The position numbers were made by a program, and so were the translations under genes. The notes beneath the pieces were generated by a model. That model did no database searches, was not told where the DNA came from, and saw only the letters and a list, made by a program, of their open reading frames with translations. From Flavipsychrobacter sp. (lineage in GTDB: Bacteria > Bacteroidota > Bacteroidia > Chitinophagales > Chitinophagaceae), in NCBI GenBank assembly GCA_041392855.1, contig JAWKLD010000001.1, positions 253,501 to 317,500 on the forward strand: 64,000 nt of DNA, given 5' to 3'. The first letter of the stretch is position 1. Every line of letters starts with the position of its first letter. Of this stretch, positions 1 through 8,843 are shown in pieces.

Positions 1-460
1 TTACAATGTTATAGCAGCTTTTTCCTGTCTCTCTGTCTATTAGTTTTACTAGAACATGACCTTGAGAGATAGTCATATCAGATAACTCTCCTTTAAACTG
101 ATTATTTAGCTCTTTTTCTATGGTTTTAAGGTATGCTTTGCGTTTTTTCTTGTCATCACCAATTGCCAACAACACAGAGTCTACATCTTTTAATATTTCT
201 GCAGCTATTACAGCATAGGGGTAAACCTTGTAGACATTATACCGAAGTTTGTTGTAACGCCTTCTTTGTCTTGCAAAACGCTTGGGCAACTTGTCTTTAA
301 TAATTACATCATTCATATACACCATGCCAAAAGTGTCTTGACCTATCACAATGCCTCCTAAGAGCAAGGTGTCGTTCATGCCCGATTGTCCCACAGCTTT
401 TGATCCCAATAAGGATAGGGTAAAGCTGAGAATCAATAGGTATGTAGAACGATAACTCAT
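1..460 (-). CDS. DUF4294 family protein, 3' end cut by the window
   Basis: The reading frame runs from an ATG at 460 leftward off the window edge, giving 153 visible residues. It opens with a signal peptide (about residues 1-25, ending ..SKAVGQ). Next come a basic stretch (KRFARQRRR) and the motifs YNVYKVYPYA and LTISQG-like MTISQGHVLVKLIDRETG, which I recognise as the DUF4294 family of Bacteroidota exported proteins. The function is unknown. The conserved C-terminal tail lies outside the window. A shorter frame on the same strand (309-500) overlaps it but has no signal peptide or family resemblance, so I treat that one as a shadow. Confidence 0.8.
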   Translation of the reverse strand, partial: MSYRSTYLLILSFTLSLLGSKAVGQSGMNDTLLLGGIVIGQDTFGMVYMNDVIIKDKLPKRFARQRRRYNKLRYNVYKVYPYAVIAAEILKDVDSVLLAIGDDKKKRKAYLKTIEKELNNQFKGELSDMTISQGHVLVKLIDRETGKSCYNIV

Positions 461-586
461 ACAAGTAGGAGACAAATTTCTTATTTTTTAACTTGTGCAC
501 TACAGTATAGTGAAATTTAATAGAAACTAAATGTGAAAATTTTCTTTATGATATACTGTATTGCGTAATAACTATGCTTGATTGTA

Positions 587-594
587 TACCTTTG
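587..594 (+). promoter_or_regulatory. -7 promoter element TACCTTTG before the small lipoprotein gene
   Basis: TACCTTTG matches the Bacteroidota -7 consensus TAnnTTTG exactly and ends 21 bases before the ATG at 616. The best -33 candidate is ATTG at 560-563, 23 bases away, slightly farther than the usual 19-21. The call therefore rests mainly on the -7 box. Confidence 0.45.
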
Positions 595-615
595 TAATTC
601 AAAATATATATCAAA

Positions 616-840
616 ATGAAGAAATTGATCTTACCGTTAGTTATCGTTATTTCATTAACAGCATGTGCTGAGCAACAAGCTGGAATGACTGAAAGTGAAA
701 AAACAGCAAAAATAGACTCTATTGTGGGAGAGAAGCATATGGAGATAATGGATGAGGCTTCTGCAGACCTTGATAAAAGAAAGTCAATAGAGGTAAAGGC
801 AAAAGCAGATTCAATAGTTCAGGCTACGCTTGCACAATAA
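616..840 (+). CDS. small predicted lipoprotein, 74 aa
   Basis: This short gene encodes a hydrophobic N-terminus ending in a lipobox (SLTAC, Cys17), so the product is probably a lipid-anchored envelope protein of about 58 mature residues. The mature part is charged and helical, with a repeated DSIV motif (residues 35-38 and near 66-69). I do not recognise a family and no function can be assigned. A TAnnTTTG box lies just upstream, which supports expression from its own promoter. Its stop lies 19 bases before the ATG of the downstream thiol oxidoreductase gene, so the two may be co-transcribed. Confidence 0.6.
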   Translation: MKKLILPLVIVISLTACAEQQAGMTESEKTAKIDSIVGEKHMEIMDEASADLDKRKSIEVKAKADSIVQATLAQ

Positions 841-859
841 TTGTATTTACGGTAGAAGT

Positions 860-1273
860 ATGAGTTTGCCAGATAGTACTACACCTATTCTTTTTTTTGA
901 TGGGGTTTGTAACTTATGTAGCTCGGCAGTACAGTTCATTATTCGAAATGATAAGAAACATATTGTTCGGTTCGCATCTTTACAATCAGTACATGGGCAA
1001 GCACTAATAAATCATCTTAAAGAACAACGAGAGATTGTTCCTGATAGTTTATTATTACTGTATAAAGGTAAAGTATATTCAAAAGCCGCCGCTGCATTAC
1101 GCACGGCGGCTTTTATGGGTAGTTGGTGGCAGTTATTGGCTATATTCAGGTTGGTGCCAAGAGTCATTAGCAACTTTGTGTACGATATAATAGCAAGAAA
1201 CAGGTATAAATGGTTTGGTAAGAAAGAAGAGTGTATGGTACCTACACCTGAACTAAAAGATAGGTTCATTTAA
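860..1273 (+). CDS. DCC family thiol-disulfide oxidoreductase (DUF393)
   Basis: The protein of 137 residues begins with the family signature ILFFDGVCNLCSSAV, whose D-G-V-C-x-x-C resembles a thioredoxin-like redox site; it belongs to the DUF393/YuxK family of predicted thiol oxidoreductases. The central RFASLQS and C-terminal YDIIARNRYKWFG motifs also fit. I chose the ATG at 860 rather than the upstream ATG at 830, because the family motif follows at the usual distance and the upstream start would overlap the preceding lipoprotein gene. Substrates are unknown; a role in cytoplasmic redox chemistry is inference from the family. Confidence 0.85.
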   Translation: MSLPDSTTPILFFDGVCNLCSSAVQFIIRNDKKHIVRFASLQSVHGQALINHLKEQREIVPDSLLLLYKGKVYSKAAAALRTAAFMGSWWQLLAIFRLVPRVISNFVYDIIARNRYKWFGKKEECMVPTPELKDRFI

Positions 1274-1301
1274 GTTCTAAAAACTATTATTTAGTTATAG
1301 T

Positions 1302-2753
1302 ATGAAGAATATAAGAATTATAATAGTGGCAATTTTTAGCTTGTTGTCCATTAACATGAACGGGCAAGAGATCAGCTATTCTGAATACGAAAATTATGAT
1401 TTCCGATCTGGCGATTTTGATGTAGTAGGAAAGGTAGGTGATTATATATATGTGTATAGAAGTGGTGTAGAAGGTTATTATTTGGATGCTTATAATGACC
1501 AAATGGAGCGTAAAGCTAAAGTGATATTGGACTTTTTACCCAAAAGGGTTTTTAGAGTAAAGTTTGTGACTTACAAGGATAAGTTGATGTTGTTGTATCA
1601 GGTGATAGAAGGAGGAGAGTTGAAACTTTATGCAGCAACATTAAATGCCAAAGGAATGTTGGCTATTAATCCTCGCGTAATTGTGAAAGAAAAAGCAGGT
1701 GTTTTTGGAGCAAAAAACAACTTGTTTTCTTACGCGGTGTCTGATGATAAAGAGACGGTATTAATATATGGTACTGCTACTAAGGGCTCTGAACTGGTTT
1801 TGGAAGCCATATGGATAGACGAGCAGTGTGAAGTGCAAACAAAATCAAATGCTAGCTATGCTGCTGATAATAATGTAGCTAATGGTGAGGTGATCGTTAA
1901 TAATGATGGAACGTTGTTTTTAGCAATATATACCCCAGTAGGTGCTAGGCAGTATGCCGACAGGTTATGGTTGTTGGCATTGTCCAAGGGAGGAACAGAT
2001 TTTGTTTCTTCAGAAATGCAGTTAAATAATATGTTTGCCTCAGGTACATTTATGGAGTTGGATAATAGGAATAACCGCATATATGTTGGTGGTTTTTATT
2101 CTGATAAAAAGAATGGACATTTTATTGGAGCGACCTATACCTATTATGATATAGCAAGTAAAGAGTTTATCCCAACGTTGTTGTTACCTTTTAACGATAG
2201 ACTTCTAACTGCAAGTGGAGAGAAGAATAAGAAAAGAGCTTTTGATGATTATAGGCTTAAAAAGATCGTAGTTAAAAACAATGGAGGGTTTGTTCTAATG
2301 GCGGAACGTTTTTATGCTACTACAAGAAGTAGTTATACGCCTGGGTTTGGTTACTATTCCTCTTATTTTCAGTCGGCAGCTTCTAGTGTTACCGAATATA
2401 ATTATGGAGACCTGCTAACCGTTTCTTATGCTGTGGATGGCCAAATAGAATGGTTCGGATTTGTGAGAAAGAATCAATTCTCTTACGATGATGGGGGATT
2501 GTTTTCGTCCTTTTCTGTTATAAATACGGGCGGTGCTTTAGGTATCTTGTATAACGATTTTAATACTTCTCGTTCCAGAGTGCAGCTGGCAAGTATAGAT
2601 GGTAGTGGAGCTATTACTACACGTACTTTGTCAAAGTTGGGGAATAAAGAGCCTGATTGGTTACCAAGATACGGGAAGCAAATATCAGCTAGAGAGGTTG
2701 TGGTGCCCTGCTTATATAAGAGAGATATTTGTTTTGTAAAAGTTGAATTTTAG
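1302..2753 (+). CDS. secreted protein of unknown function, 483 aa
   Basis: A signal peptide (residues 1 to about 21, ending NMNGQ) precedes a long domain rich in beta-strand-like sequence, with recurring aromatic/Gly motifs such as VGDYIYVYRSG, KLMLLYQVIEGG, YVGGFYSDKKNGHF and LGILYNDF. This looks like a beta-propeller fold of an exported Bacteroidota protein, but I cannot name a family. It is followed after 18 bases by the DUF6427 membrane protein gene, so the two are probably co-transcribed. No C-terminal T9SS sorting domain is visible; the protein ends in ..DICFVKVEF. Confidence 0.7.
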   Translation: MKNIRIIIVAIFSLLSINMNGQEISYSEYENYDFRSGDFDVVGKVGDYIYVYRSGVEGYYLDAYNDQMERKAKVILDFLPKRVFRVKFVTYKDKLMLLYQVIEGGELKLYAATLNAKGMLAINPRVIVKEKAGVFGAKNNLFSYAVSDDKETVLIYGTATKGSELVLEAIWIDEQCEVQTKSNASYAADNNVANGEVIVNNDGTLFLAIYTPVGARQYADRLWLLALSKGGTDFVSSEMQLNNMFASGTFMELDNRNNRIYVGGFYSDKKNGHFIGATYTYYDIASKEFIPTLLLPFNDRLLTASGEKNKKRAFDDYRLKKIVVKNNGGFVLMAERFYATTRSSYTPGFGYYSSYFQSAASSVTEYNYGDLLTVSYAVDGQIEWFGFVRKNQFSYDDGGLFSSFSVINTGGALGILYNDFNTSRSRVQLASIDGSGAITTRTLSKLGNKEPDWLPRYGKQISAREVVVPCLYKRDICFVKVEF

Positions 2754-2771
2754 CATTCTAAATATTTTTTT

Positions 2772-3755
2772 GTGTTGCAGCTTATAAGGAATAATAGTCC
2801 ATTTACAGTTATTATTCTATTCATATTTACCATACTTGTTAAGATGCAGTTTTTATTGCATCCGGTAGCTCCTGTTGTTACACAGAATTTTTTATTTGAA
2901 CAAGTTGTTACCTTTTTTGATTTGATCTTATTTAATAATGCGTTTGCTTATACCTTATTAGCTATTATTATGCTATTTGGGCAAGCCATATATCTTAATG
3001 CAATAGCTATAAGACATAAGCTGTATGGGAAACAAACGTATTACGTAGCTTTTTTGTATTTAAGTTTAACGTCACTTTACCCCGCATTCAATTATTTTAG
3101 TGAAGTTCTGCTAGCCAATTGGTTTATTATTTCGGCATTGAATATCATCTTGAATATTCACCAAACGAGCAAGCCAAGGTCAGGTATATTTAATATTGGC
3201 TTTTTAATAAGCATGGCAGCCATTCTTCATGCGCCATCTGTTTTTTTGTTTTTGTTGGTATTCGTATCAGTTTCTTTGTTGAGACGTTTCAATCCTAGTG
3301 AATGGCTGGTAGGTTTAGTTGGCTATCTAACACCTATTTACTTTTTTGTAACATTTTTATACTTGTTCAATATGCTGGATGAGCTACCCGGGTGGATACA
3401 TTTGGGTATTTCATTGCCGAGAAGAATTCCGGATCCGATATACATTATAGGTTTGGTTGTTGGGGTAATAATGCTGTTGAGTATGGGTACTTATTCCTTA
3501 CAAAAGCAGATAGTAAGGGCAAGTATATTTACCAGAAGAGGGTGGACTGTAATTGCCTCCATGTTGTTTTTTAGCATGCTTGTGGCAGTTTTTACCCCTT
3601 TTGAGGTAAGGAGTGGGTGGTTGATAGCCTTGCCTGCATTGAGCTTGGTAGTTGCACCGGCACTTTATTCAGAAAAAAATAAACTGTTTAGTAATTTTGT
3701 CTTTTATTTTTCATTGCTGTTGATTGTTTATTGTCAGTTTACGGCTAATTTTTGA
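2772..3755 (+). CDS. DUF6427-like multi-pass membrane protein
   Basis: The product of 327 residues is almost entirely hydrophobic, with roughly eight to ten predicted membrane segments and very few charged loops. The opening LIRNNSPFTVIILFIFTIL and the middle HAPSVFLFLLVFVSVSLLRRFNPSEW resemble the Bacteroidota DUF6427 family of unknown function. The frame starts with GTG at 2772 (TTG at 2775 is also possible); no ATG lies near the start. It sits 18 bases after a secreted protein gene and 18 bases before purQ, so it is probably part of one transcript. Confidence 0.7.
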   Translation: MLQLIRNNSPFTVIILFIFTILVKMQFLLHPVAPVVTQNFLFEQVVTFFDLILFNNAFAYTLLAIIMLFGQAIYLNAIAIRHKLYGKQTYYVAFLYLSLTSLYPAFNYFSEVLLANWFIISALNIILNIHQTSKPRSGIFNIGFLISMAAILHAPSVFLFLLVFVSVSLLRRFNPSEWLVGLVGYLTPIYFFVTFLYLFNMLDELPGWIHLGISLPRRIPDPIYIIGLVVGVIMLLSMGTYSLQKQIVRASIFTRRGWTVIASMLFFSMLVAVFTPFEVRSGWLIALPALSLVVAPALYSEKNKLFSNFVFYFSLLLIVYCQFTANF

Positions 3756-3773
3756 TTGTATTAATTCTTATTA

Positions 3774-4466
3774 ATGAAATTTGGAGTAGTAGTTTTCCCG
3801 GGTTCTAATTGCGATAGAGACATGATAAATGCTCTGCAAGACGATTTGAAGCAAGAAGTGGTAACGCTTTGGCATAAAGACGAAGACTTAAGCCAGTTTA
3901 CTACAGACGATTGTATTATTCTGCCTGGTGGCTTCTCTTACGGTGATTACTTACGTTGTGGTGCCATAGCACGTTTCAGCCCTATAATGGAGCAGGTTGT
4001 AGCTTTTGCTAACAAAGGAGGAAAAGTGTTTGGTGTATGTAATGGATTCCAAGTATTGTGTGAGTCTGGTTTACTTCCTGGAGCATTATTGTTGAATGAT
4101 CATCAAAAGTTCGTTTGTAAGAATGTCTATATCAAGTCAGATAATGATACGACTACAGTTGGGAAAAGCACATCTGGTAAAGTATTAACAATTCCCGTAG
4201 CACATGGAGAAGGTAGATACTATGCAGACGATGCTACAATGGAGAACTTAAAAAAGAACAATCAGATATTATTTAGATACTGTGATGTGAAAGGAAATGT
4301 CACAGAGGACGTCAACCCTAATGGTGCAATTGATAATATAGCAGGTATTTGTAATGAGAAGGGTAACGTAATAGGTATGATGCCTCACCCAGAAAGAGCT
4401 TGTAGTAAGGAGTTGAACAACTTAGATGGTCAGCTTATACTTGAAGCCTTATCTCGTTCCAATTAA
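3774..4466 (+). CDS. purQ: phosphoribosylformylglycinamidine synthase subunit PurQ
   Basis: PurQ is the glutaminase subunit of FGAM synthase, releasing ammonia from glutamine for the fourth step of purine synthesis together with PurL and PurS. The class I glutamine amidotransferase triad is visible: nucleophile Cys89 in GVCNGFQVL, and His205 and Glu207 in MMPHPERA. The oxyanion region LPGGFSYGDYLRCGAIA is also intact. At 230 residues it has the normal size for the free-standing subunit. The partners purL and purS are not in the window. Confidence 0.95.
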   Translation: MKFGVVVFPGSNCDRDMINALQDDLKQEVVTLWHKDEDLSQFTTDDCIILPGGFSYGDYLRCGAIARFSPIMEQVVAFANKGGKVFGVCNGFQVLCESGLLPGALLLNDHQKFVCKNVYIKSDNDTTTVGKSTSGKVLTIPVAHGEGRYYADDATMENLKKNNQILFRYCDVKGNVTEDVNPNGAIDNIAGICNEKGNVIGMMPHPERACSKELNNLDGQLILEALSRSN

Positions 4467-4592
4467 TATTACTATATTCGGTACCGTTTTAATGATTTTT
4501 TAATCTGCTAAAGGTCTGCTAAAAAGACTTGACACAACTAACTAATTATTAAAACTAGCAGTTTATAATAATACTAGTATAGAAACTTGATT

Positions 4593-6608
4593 ATGATGGT
4601 AAAAAATTTCAAAGTAATCCTTTTCCTTGTTTTAGGATTTGTGCTATCCGTTGAAGCTAAGGCGCAATTGATAGAAGACCCGACCGAGTGGACAATTGAA
4701 GCTAAGCAGGTGGACGAGAATAAATATGATATTGTATTTCACTGTAAGGTGAACAATGATTGGCATATTTATTCACTAGACCCGGGTGGAGATGGCAGTT
4801 TTTTACCGCCTTCATTTGATTTTTTAGGCAACACTGATGTTAAGCTTGTAGGAGAGCCTAGAGAAGTAGGTGAATTGATAGATGAGACGATAGAAGATAT
4901 AGGTACGGTTCATTATTACCATGAGGTAGACTATATCCAAACGGTAGAGTTGGCAAAACAAGACATGGATCTGAAAGGGGAGTATAGTTATATGACCTGT
5001 AACGATCAAACCTGTCTTCCTCCAACAACCAAAGATTTTTCTCTGAAAATAGGTAACGGTGGCAGCGCCACAGGAGATGAAGAGGCTGCTAGCGAAATAG
5101 TATCTGCAGAAAAAGAGGGAAGCGATAAGTCTCTACTTACCATATTCTTATTAGCCCTTTTGGGTGGCTTTTTAGCGGTACTTACACCTTGTGTGTTTTC
5201 GATGATACCAATCACAGTAAGTTTCTTTACTAAAAGAAGTAATACTCGTGCCGAAGGTATTAAAAACGCGATATGGTACTCCTTGTCTATTGTTACCATA
5301 TTTACTGTATTGGGGGTTGCTATATCTGCAATTTTTGGTGCCGATGCATTAAACGTACTTGCTACACACTGGGTGCCTAATATGATATTCTTTGTAATAT
5401 TCATCATATTCGGTATTTCTTTCTTAGGGGCATTTGAAATCACACTTCCATCTTCTTGGACAAGCAAGACAGATGCAAAAGCAAATACTAAAAGTCTTGG
5501 TGGGATATTCTTTATGGCATTGACATTAGTAATAGTGTCTTTTTCTTGTACAGGTCCAATTATAGGTCCATTGATAGTTGGAGCAGCAACGGGAGGTAAA
5601 TTAGGTCCGGCTATTGGTATGTTTGGTTTTTCTCTTGGCTTAGCTGCACCATTTGCATTATTTGCCATCTTCCCGGGATTATTGAATAAACTTGGTAAGT
5701 CAGGAGGCTGGTTGAATCAAGTGAAAGTTACATTAGGTTTTATTGAGCTAATGTTAGCCTTGAAGTTTTTATCAAATGCAGACTTGCAAGAAGGGTGGAG
5801 ATTATTAGATAGAGAGGTATTCATTGCTATATGGATAGTATTATCTGTTCTTCTTGGTTTATATCTACTAGGCAAGTTGAAACTTTCTCATGATGATGCA
5901 AATGCTAAAAACCTGTTTGGGCAAGAGTATGTATCTATCTTCAAATTATTCTTGGCTATAACCTGCTTCTCATTTGCGGTATATATGGTACCCGGTATGT
6001 GGGGCGCACCACTTAAAGGTTTGAGTGCTTTTGTACCGCCAATGGGTACACAAGATTTTGTTATAGGTTCTGGTAGTTCAGCCTCTGGAGGAGCTAGTGA
6101 ACATGGCCCAACAAGACGATATGCTTCTGAACTTAAAATATACGAACCCGAAGTTGCGATCAAATATGGTTTAGTTTCTTATTACGATTATGATGAGGCT
6201 ATAGCAGCGTCTAAGGAGTCAGGCAAGCCAATAATGCTTGACTTTACAGGTATCAATTGTATTAACTGCCGAAAGATGGAAGGGCAGGTGTGGTCTGATC
6301 CTGGTGTAATGAAAAGAATGAAAGAAGATTTTATTGTAGCATCCTTGTATTGCGATGCACAAGGGGTTAAAATTCCGGAAAGTGAACAATATCATTCCGA
6401 GTACTTGAAGAAAACAGTAAAGACTTTAGGGCAAAGAAATTCAGATATTCAAGCGTCAAAGTATAAAGCAAATGCACAGCCATTCTACTTCTTTATAGAT
6501 GCCGATGAGAATTTACTAGCGCCTGAGGGTTATGGCTATGACCCGGATATACAAGCTTTTATTGAGCACCTTGATAAAGTGAAAGAAAAATACAACGAAA
6601 CACATTAA
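4593..6608 (+). CDS. DsbD-like protein-disulfide reductase / cytochrome c biogenesis protein
   Basis: This 671-residue protein has the three-part layout of DsbD, which passes electrons from cytoplasmic thioredoxin to periplasmic thiol proteins. A signal peptide (to about residue 24) and an N-terminal periplasmic domain are followed by eight or more membrane segments carrying the paired cysteines Cys200 (LTPCVFSMIP) and Cys319 (SFSCTGPIIGP). A C-terminal thioredoxin-like domain follows, with CINC at Cys556/Cys559. I start at ATG 4593 rather than the TTG at 4587; ATG 4596 is also possible. A terminator follows directly, so this gene ends its transcript. Confidence 0.9.
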   Translation: MMVKNFKVILFLVLGFVLSVEAKAQLIEDPTEWTIEAKQVDENKYDIVFHCKVNNDWHIYSLDPGGDGSFLPPSFDFLGNTDVKLVGEPREVGELIDETIEDIGTVHYYHEVDYIQTVELAKQDMDLKGEYSYMTCNDQTCLPPTTKDFSLKIGNGGSATGDEEAASEIVSAEKEGSDKSLLTIFLLALLGGFLAVLTPCVFSMIPITVSFFTKRSNTRAEGIKNAIWYSLSIVTIFTVLGVAISAIFGADALNVLATHWVPNMIFFVIFIIFGISFLGAFEITLPSSWTSKTDAKANTKSLGGIFFMALTLVIVSFSCTGPIIGPLIVGAATGGKLGPAIGMFGFSLGLAAPFALFAIFPGLLNKLGKSGGWLNQVKVTLGFIELMLALKFLSNADLQEGWRLLDREVFIAIWIVLSVLLGLYLLGKLKLSHDDANAKNLFGQEYVSIFKLFLAITCFSFAVYMVPGMWGAPLKGLSAFVPPMGTQDFVIGSGSSASGGASEHGPTRRYASELKIYEPEVAIKYGLVSYYDYDEAIAASKESGKPIMLDFTGINCINCRKMEGQVWSDPGVMKRMKEDFIVASLYCDAQGVKIPESEQYHSEYLKKTVKTLGQRNSDIQASKYKANAQPFYFFIDADENLLAPEGYGYDPDIQAFIEHLDKVKEKYNETH

Positions 6609-6612
6609 TATT

Positions 6613-6638
6613 AAAAGGGGCTTCATAAAGCCTCTTTT
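6613..6638 (+). terminator. intrinsic terminator after the DsbD-like gene
   Basis: An 11-bp stem (AAAAGGGGCTT against AAGCCTCTTTT with one G.U pair) and a 4-base loop end in a T run, five bases after the stop codon. Confidence 0.85.
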
Positions 6639-6666
6639 TGCTTTTTAGGATAAAAACCTAACGCAA

Positions 6667-8220
6667 ATGATAAAGTCACTAAATATACAATTGTCTCCTT
6701 CTGCTGCTGCCAGTTCTGAAGAGGTAATGAAATTGCTAAGTAGAGAGCTCGGGGTAAGTTCTAAACGTATTACAGGCTATAAGATCAAAAAGCAATCAAT
6801 TGATGCTAGAAAGAAGCAGGTAAAGATAGTACTGCAAGTAGATGTTTTTATAGATGAAAAAGAGCCGGAAGATATCCCATTCGATCCGGAATTAAGGCAG
6901 GTTAATAATGCTCCTCATGTGGTTATAGTAGGAGCTGGTCCCGCAGGCTTGTTCGCAGCACTCAAGTTAATTGCACTTGGTTTTAAGCCTATAATATTAG
7001 AAAGAGGTAAAGACGTAAGAAGTAGACGTAGAGACTTAGCTGCTATCAATAAAGAAGGTGTTGTAAACCCTGAATCAAATTATTGTTTTGGTGAAGGTGG
7101 GGCAGGTACTTATAGTGATGGAAAGCTATATACCCGCTCTAATAAGCGAGGGAATGTGCCTCGTATCCTACAATTATTTCATCACTTTGGTGCTACGGAG
7201 AATATCCTCTACGAAACTCATCCACATATAGGAACAAATAAACTTCCTCAGATCATTACTAAGATGAGAGAAGCGATTATAGATTGTGGTGGAGAGGTTC
7301 GTTTTGAAGAAAAACTAACAGATATCGTAATTGATGGTGATCGAGTTGCAGGTGTGAAAACCGTCACTGGTAATCATATAACATGTACTAGCTTAATATT
7401 AGCCACGGGGCACTCCGCTAGGGATATTTTTGAATTGTTACACCATAAGGGGATAGAAATAGAATGTAAGCCCTATGCATTAGGGGTTAGGATAGAGCAC
7501 CCTCAATCTATAATTGATAGTGTGCAATATCATTGTGATTTGCGAGGAGACTACTTACCGCCTGCCAGCTATTCCTTAGTGTCTCAACAGAATGGTAGAG
7601 GAGTGTTTTCTTTTTGCATGTGTCCAGGAGGTATCATTGCGCCAGCTTCTACTAACCCTAACGAAATAGTGGTGAATGGTTGGTCTCCTTCAAAGAGGAA
7701 CAACCCATATGCCAATTCGGGTACTGTAGTTAGCGTTGATGAAAAAGATTTTGCTACATACGGATTTACAGGTCCTTTGGCAGGTATGTATTACCAGCAA
7801 ATGGTAGAACAAAAAGCTTATGAAGTTGGAGGAGGAAAGCTTGTTGCTCCCGCACAGCGTATGGTTGATTTTGTAAAAGGTAATGTGTCTGGTAGTTTGC
7901 CCAACAACTCTTATCTACCTGGTTTAAGTAGTCATAGTTTAAAAGATGTTTTACCACAGGAGGTGCATGGTGCTTTGCAAAAGGCTGTAGTGTACTTTGG
8001 TAAGAAAATGAAAGGCTACTATACTAATGAGGCCGTTATGGTAGCTACAGAATCTCGTACCAGCTCGCCAGTTCGTATTCCACGCAATAAAGAAACTTTA
8101 GAGCATACCCAGATAAGAGGGCTTTATCCATGTGCCGAGGGCGCTGGATACGCAGGCGGAATTATTAGCGCCGCTATTGATGGAGAGCGCTGTGCAGAAG
8201 CAGCTGTACGTTCTATCTAG
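6667..8220 (+). CDS. NAD(P)/FAD-dependent oxidoreductase (FAD-dependent dehydrogenase)
   Basis: The 517-residue protein has an 80-residue N-terminal extension and then a Rossmann FAD-binding motif, HVVIVGAGPAGLFAALKL (GAGPAG at 89-94). Further family motifs are YCFGEGGAGTYSDGKLYTR and, near the C-terminus, YPCAEGAGYAGGIISAAIDG, where the flavin site closes. This layout matches the COG2509 group of uncharacterised FAD-dependent dehydrogenases. The substrate is unknown. It is transcribed on its own, starting 28 bases after a terminator, and converges on dps. Confidence 0.85.
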   Translation: MIKSLNIQLSPSAAASSEEVMKLLSRELGVSSKRITGYKIKKQSIDARKKQVKIVLQVDVFIDEKEPEDIPFDPELRQVNNAPHVVIVGAGPAGLFAALKLIALGFKPIILERGKDVRSRRRDLAAINKEGVVNPESNYCFGEGGAGTYSDGKLYTRSNKRGNVPRILQLFHHFGATENILYETHPHIGTNKLPQIITKMREAIIDCGGEVRFEEKLTDIVIDGDRVAGVKTVTGNHITCTSLILATGHSARDIFELLHHKGIEIECKPYALGVRIEHPQSIIDSVQYHCDLRGDYLPPASYSLVSQQNGRGVFSFCMCPGGIIAPASTNPNEIVVNGWSPSKRNNPYANSGTVVSVDEKDFATYGFTGPLAGMYYQQMVEQKAYEVGGGKLVAPAQRMVDFVKGNVSGSLPNNSYLPGLSSHSLKDVLPQEVHGALQKAVVYFGKKMKGYYTNEAVMVATESRTSSPVRIPRNKETLEHTQIRGLYPCAEGAGYAGGIISAAIDGERCAEAAVRSI

Positions 8221-8231
8221 GATAAATAAAA

Positions 8232-8253
8232 AAGCCTAGCATTTGCTAGGCTT
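8232..8253 (-). terminator. intrinsic terminator of dps
   Basis: A 9- to 10-bp perfect stem (AAGCCTAGC/GCTAGGCTT) with a 4-base loop. Read on the minus strand it is followed by TTTTATTT, so it terminates dps; the plus side has an A run instead. Confidence 0.8.
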
Positions 8254-8270
8254 GAAAAAAATAATGTTGC

Positions 8271-8744
8271 TTATTTTAAGAATGCATTATACATCCATAT
8301 TAGTTTCTCTTGCTCTCTGATATAATCACTCATCAATGCATTCGTTCCTTCATCGTTAGCATCGCCAGACATAGCTAATAGTTCTCTTTCAAGTTCCAGT
8401 AGTATACCAAAGTCGGTGACGATATGCTCCACGCATTGTTTGCCATTTGTAATGTTGGTATGCTCTTTTATTTTAGCTTCAGCTAGGAATGATGAATAGG
8501 AATGTAAAGGTGTAACTCCTATTGTTACTATACGTTCTGCTATTTCATCAACCTTTAGTAGTATATCATTGTATAGTTCTTCAAATTTTACATGCAATTC
8601 AAAGAATTTTTCCCCTTTAATGTTCCAATGAAACCCTCTAAGGTTCATGTAGAAAAGTTGGTAATTGGCTAATAGTATGTTTAGTTTTTTTCCTAATTCT
8701 TCTGATTTTGCTAAGTCTAAACCTATTTGATTTTTTGCTGTCAT
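8271..8744 (-). CDS. dps: Dps-family DNA-binding ferritin-like protein
   Basis: Dps forms a dodecameric cage that oxidises and stores iron and protects DNA during starvation or oxidative stress. Using the ATG at 8744 the protein has 157 residues, the usual size. The intersubunit ferroxidase ligands are all present with canonical spacing: His39 (GFHW), His51 (ELHVKFEELY), Asp66 and Glu70 (VDEIAERI). A longer frame reaches 8786, but the extra residues (MYFCSLTIDKIFDT) are not family-like and overlap the promoter, so I use the internal start. It is monocistronic. Confidence 0.93.
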   Translation of the reverse strand: MTAKNQIGLDLAKSEELGKKLNILLANYQLFYMNLRGFHWNIKGEKFFELHVKFEELYNDILLKVDEIAERIVTIGVTPLHSYSSFLAEAKIKEHTNITNGKQCVEHIVTDFGILLELERELLAMSGDANDEGTNALMSDYIREQEKLIWMYNAFLK

Positions 8745-8775
8745 AGTATCAAAAATTTTGTCTATTGTTAGACTA

Positions 8776-8783
8776 CAAAAATA
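8776..8783 (-). promoter_or_regulatory. -7 promoter element TATTTTTG for dps
   Basis: On the minus strand TATTTTTG matches TAnnTTTG and lies 31 bases before the dps ATG. No clear -33 TTG is seen at the right distance, so the call is tentative. Confidence 0.4.
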
Positions 8784-8843
8784 CAAAAATGATAATGTGT
8801 ATACTAATAGGTATCCTTAATGGTGGGTTAAGAAAGAATGATG

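Noticed and set aside
309..500. 63-residue minus-strand frame as a gene
   Set aside because: It overlaps the DUF4294 gene in another frame on the same strand and has no signal peptide or family match.
4503..4530. Operator formed by the repeated TCTGCTAAA before the DsbD-like gene
   Set aside because: Only two short AT-rich direct copies 13 bases apart, with no symmetry or other occurrence; chance is a sufficient explanation.
5006..5668. Long antisense frame (220 aa) opposite the DsbD-like gene
   Set aside because: It lies wholly over the membrane part of a well-supported gene; its Ala/Pro/Asn-rich product has no recognisable domain and is a codon-bias shadow.
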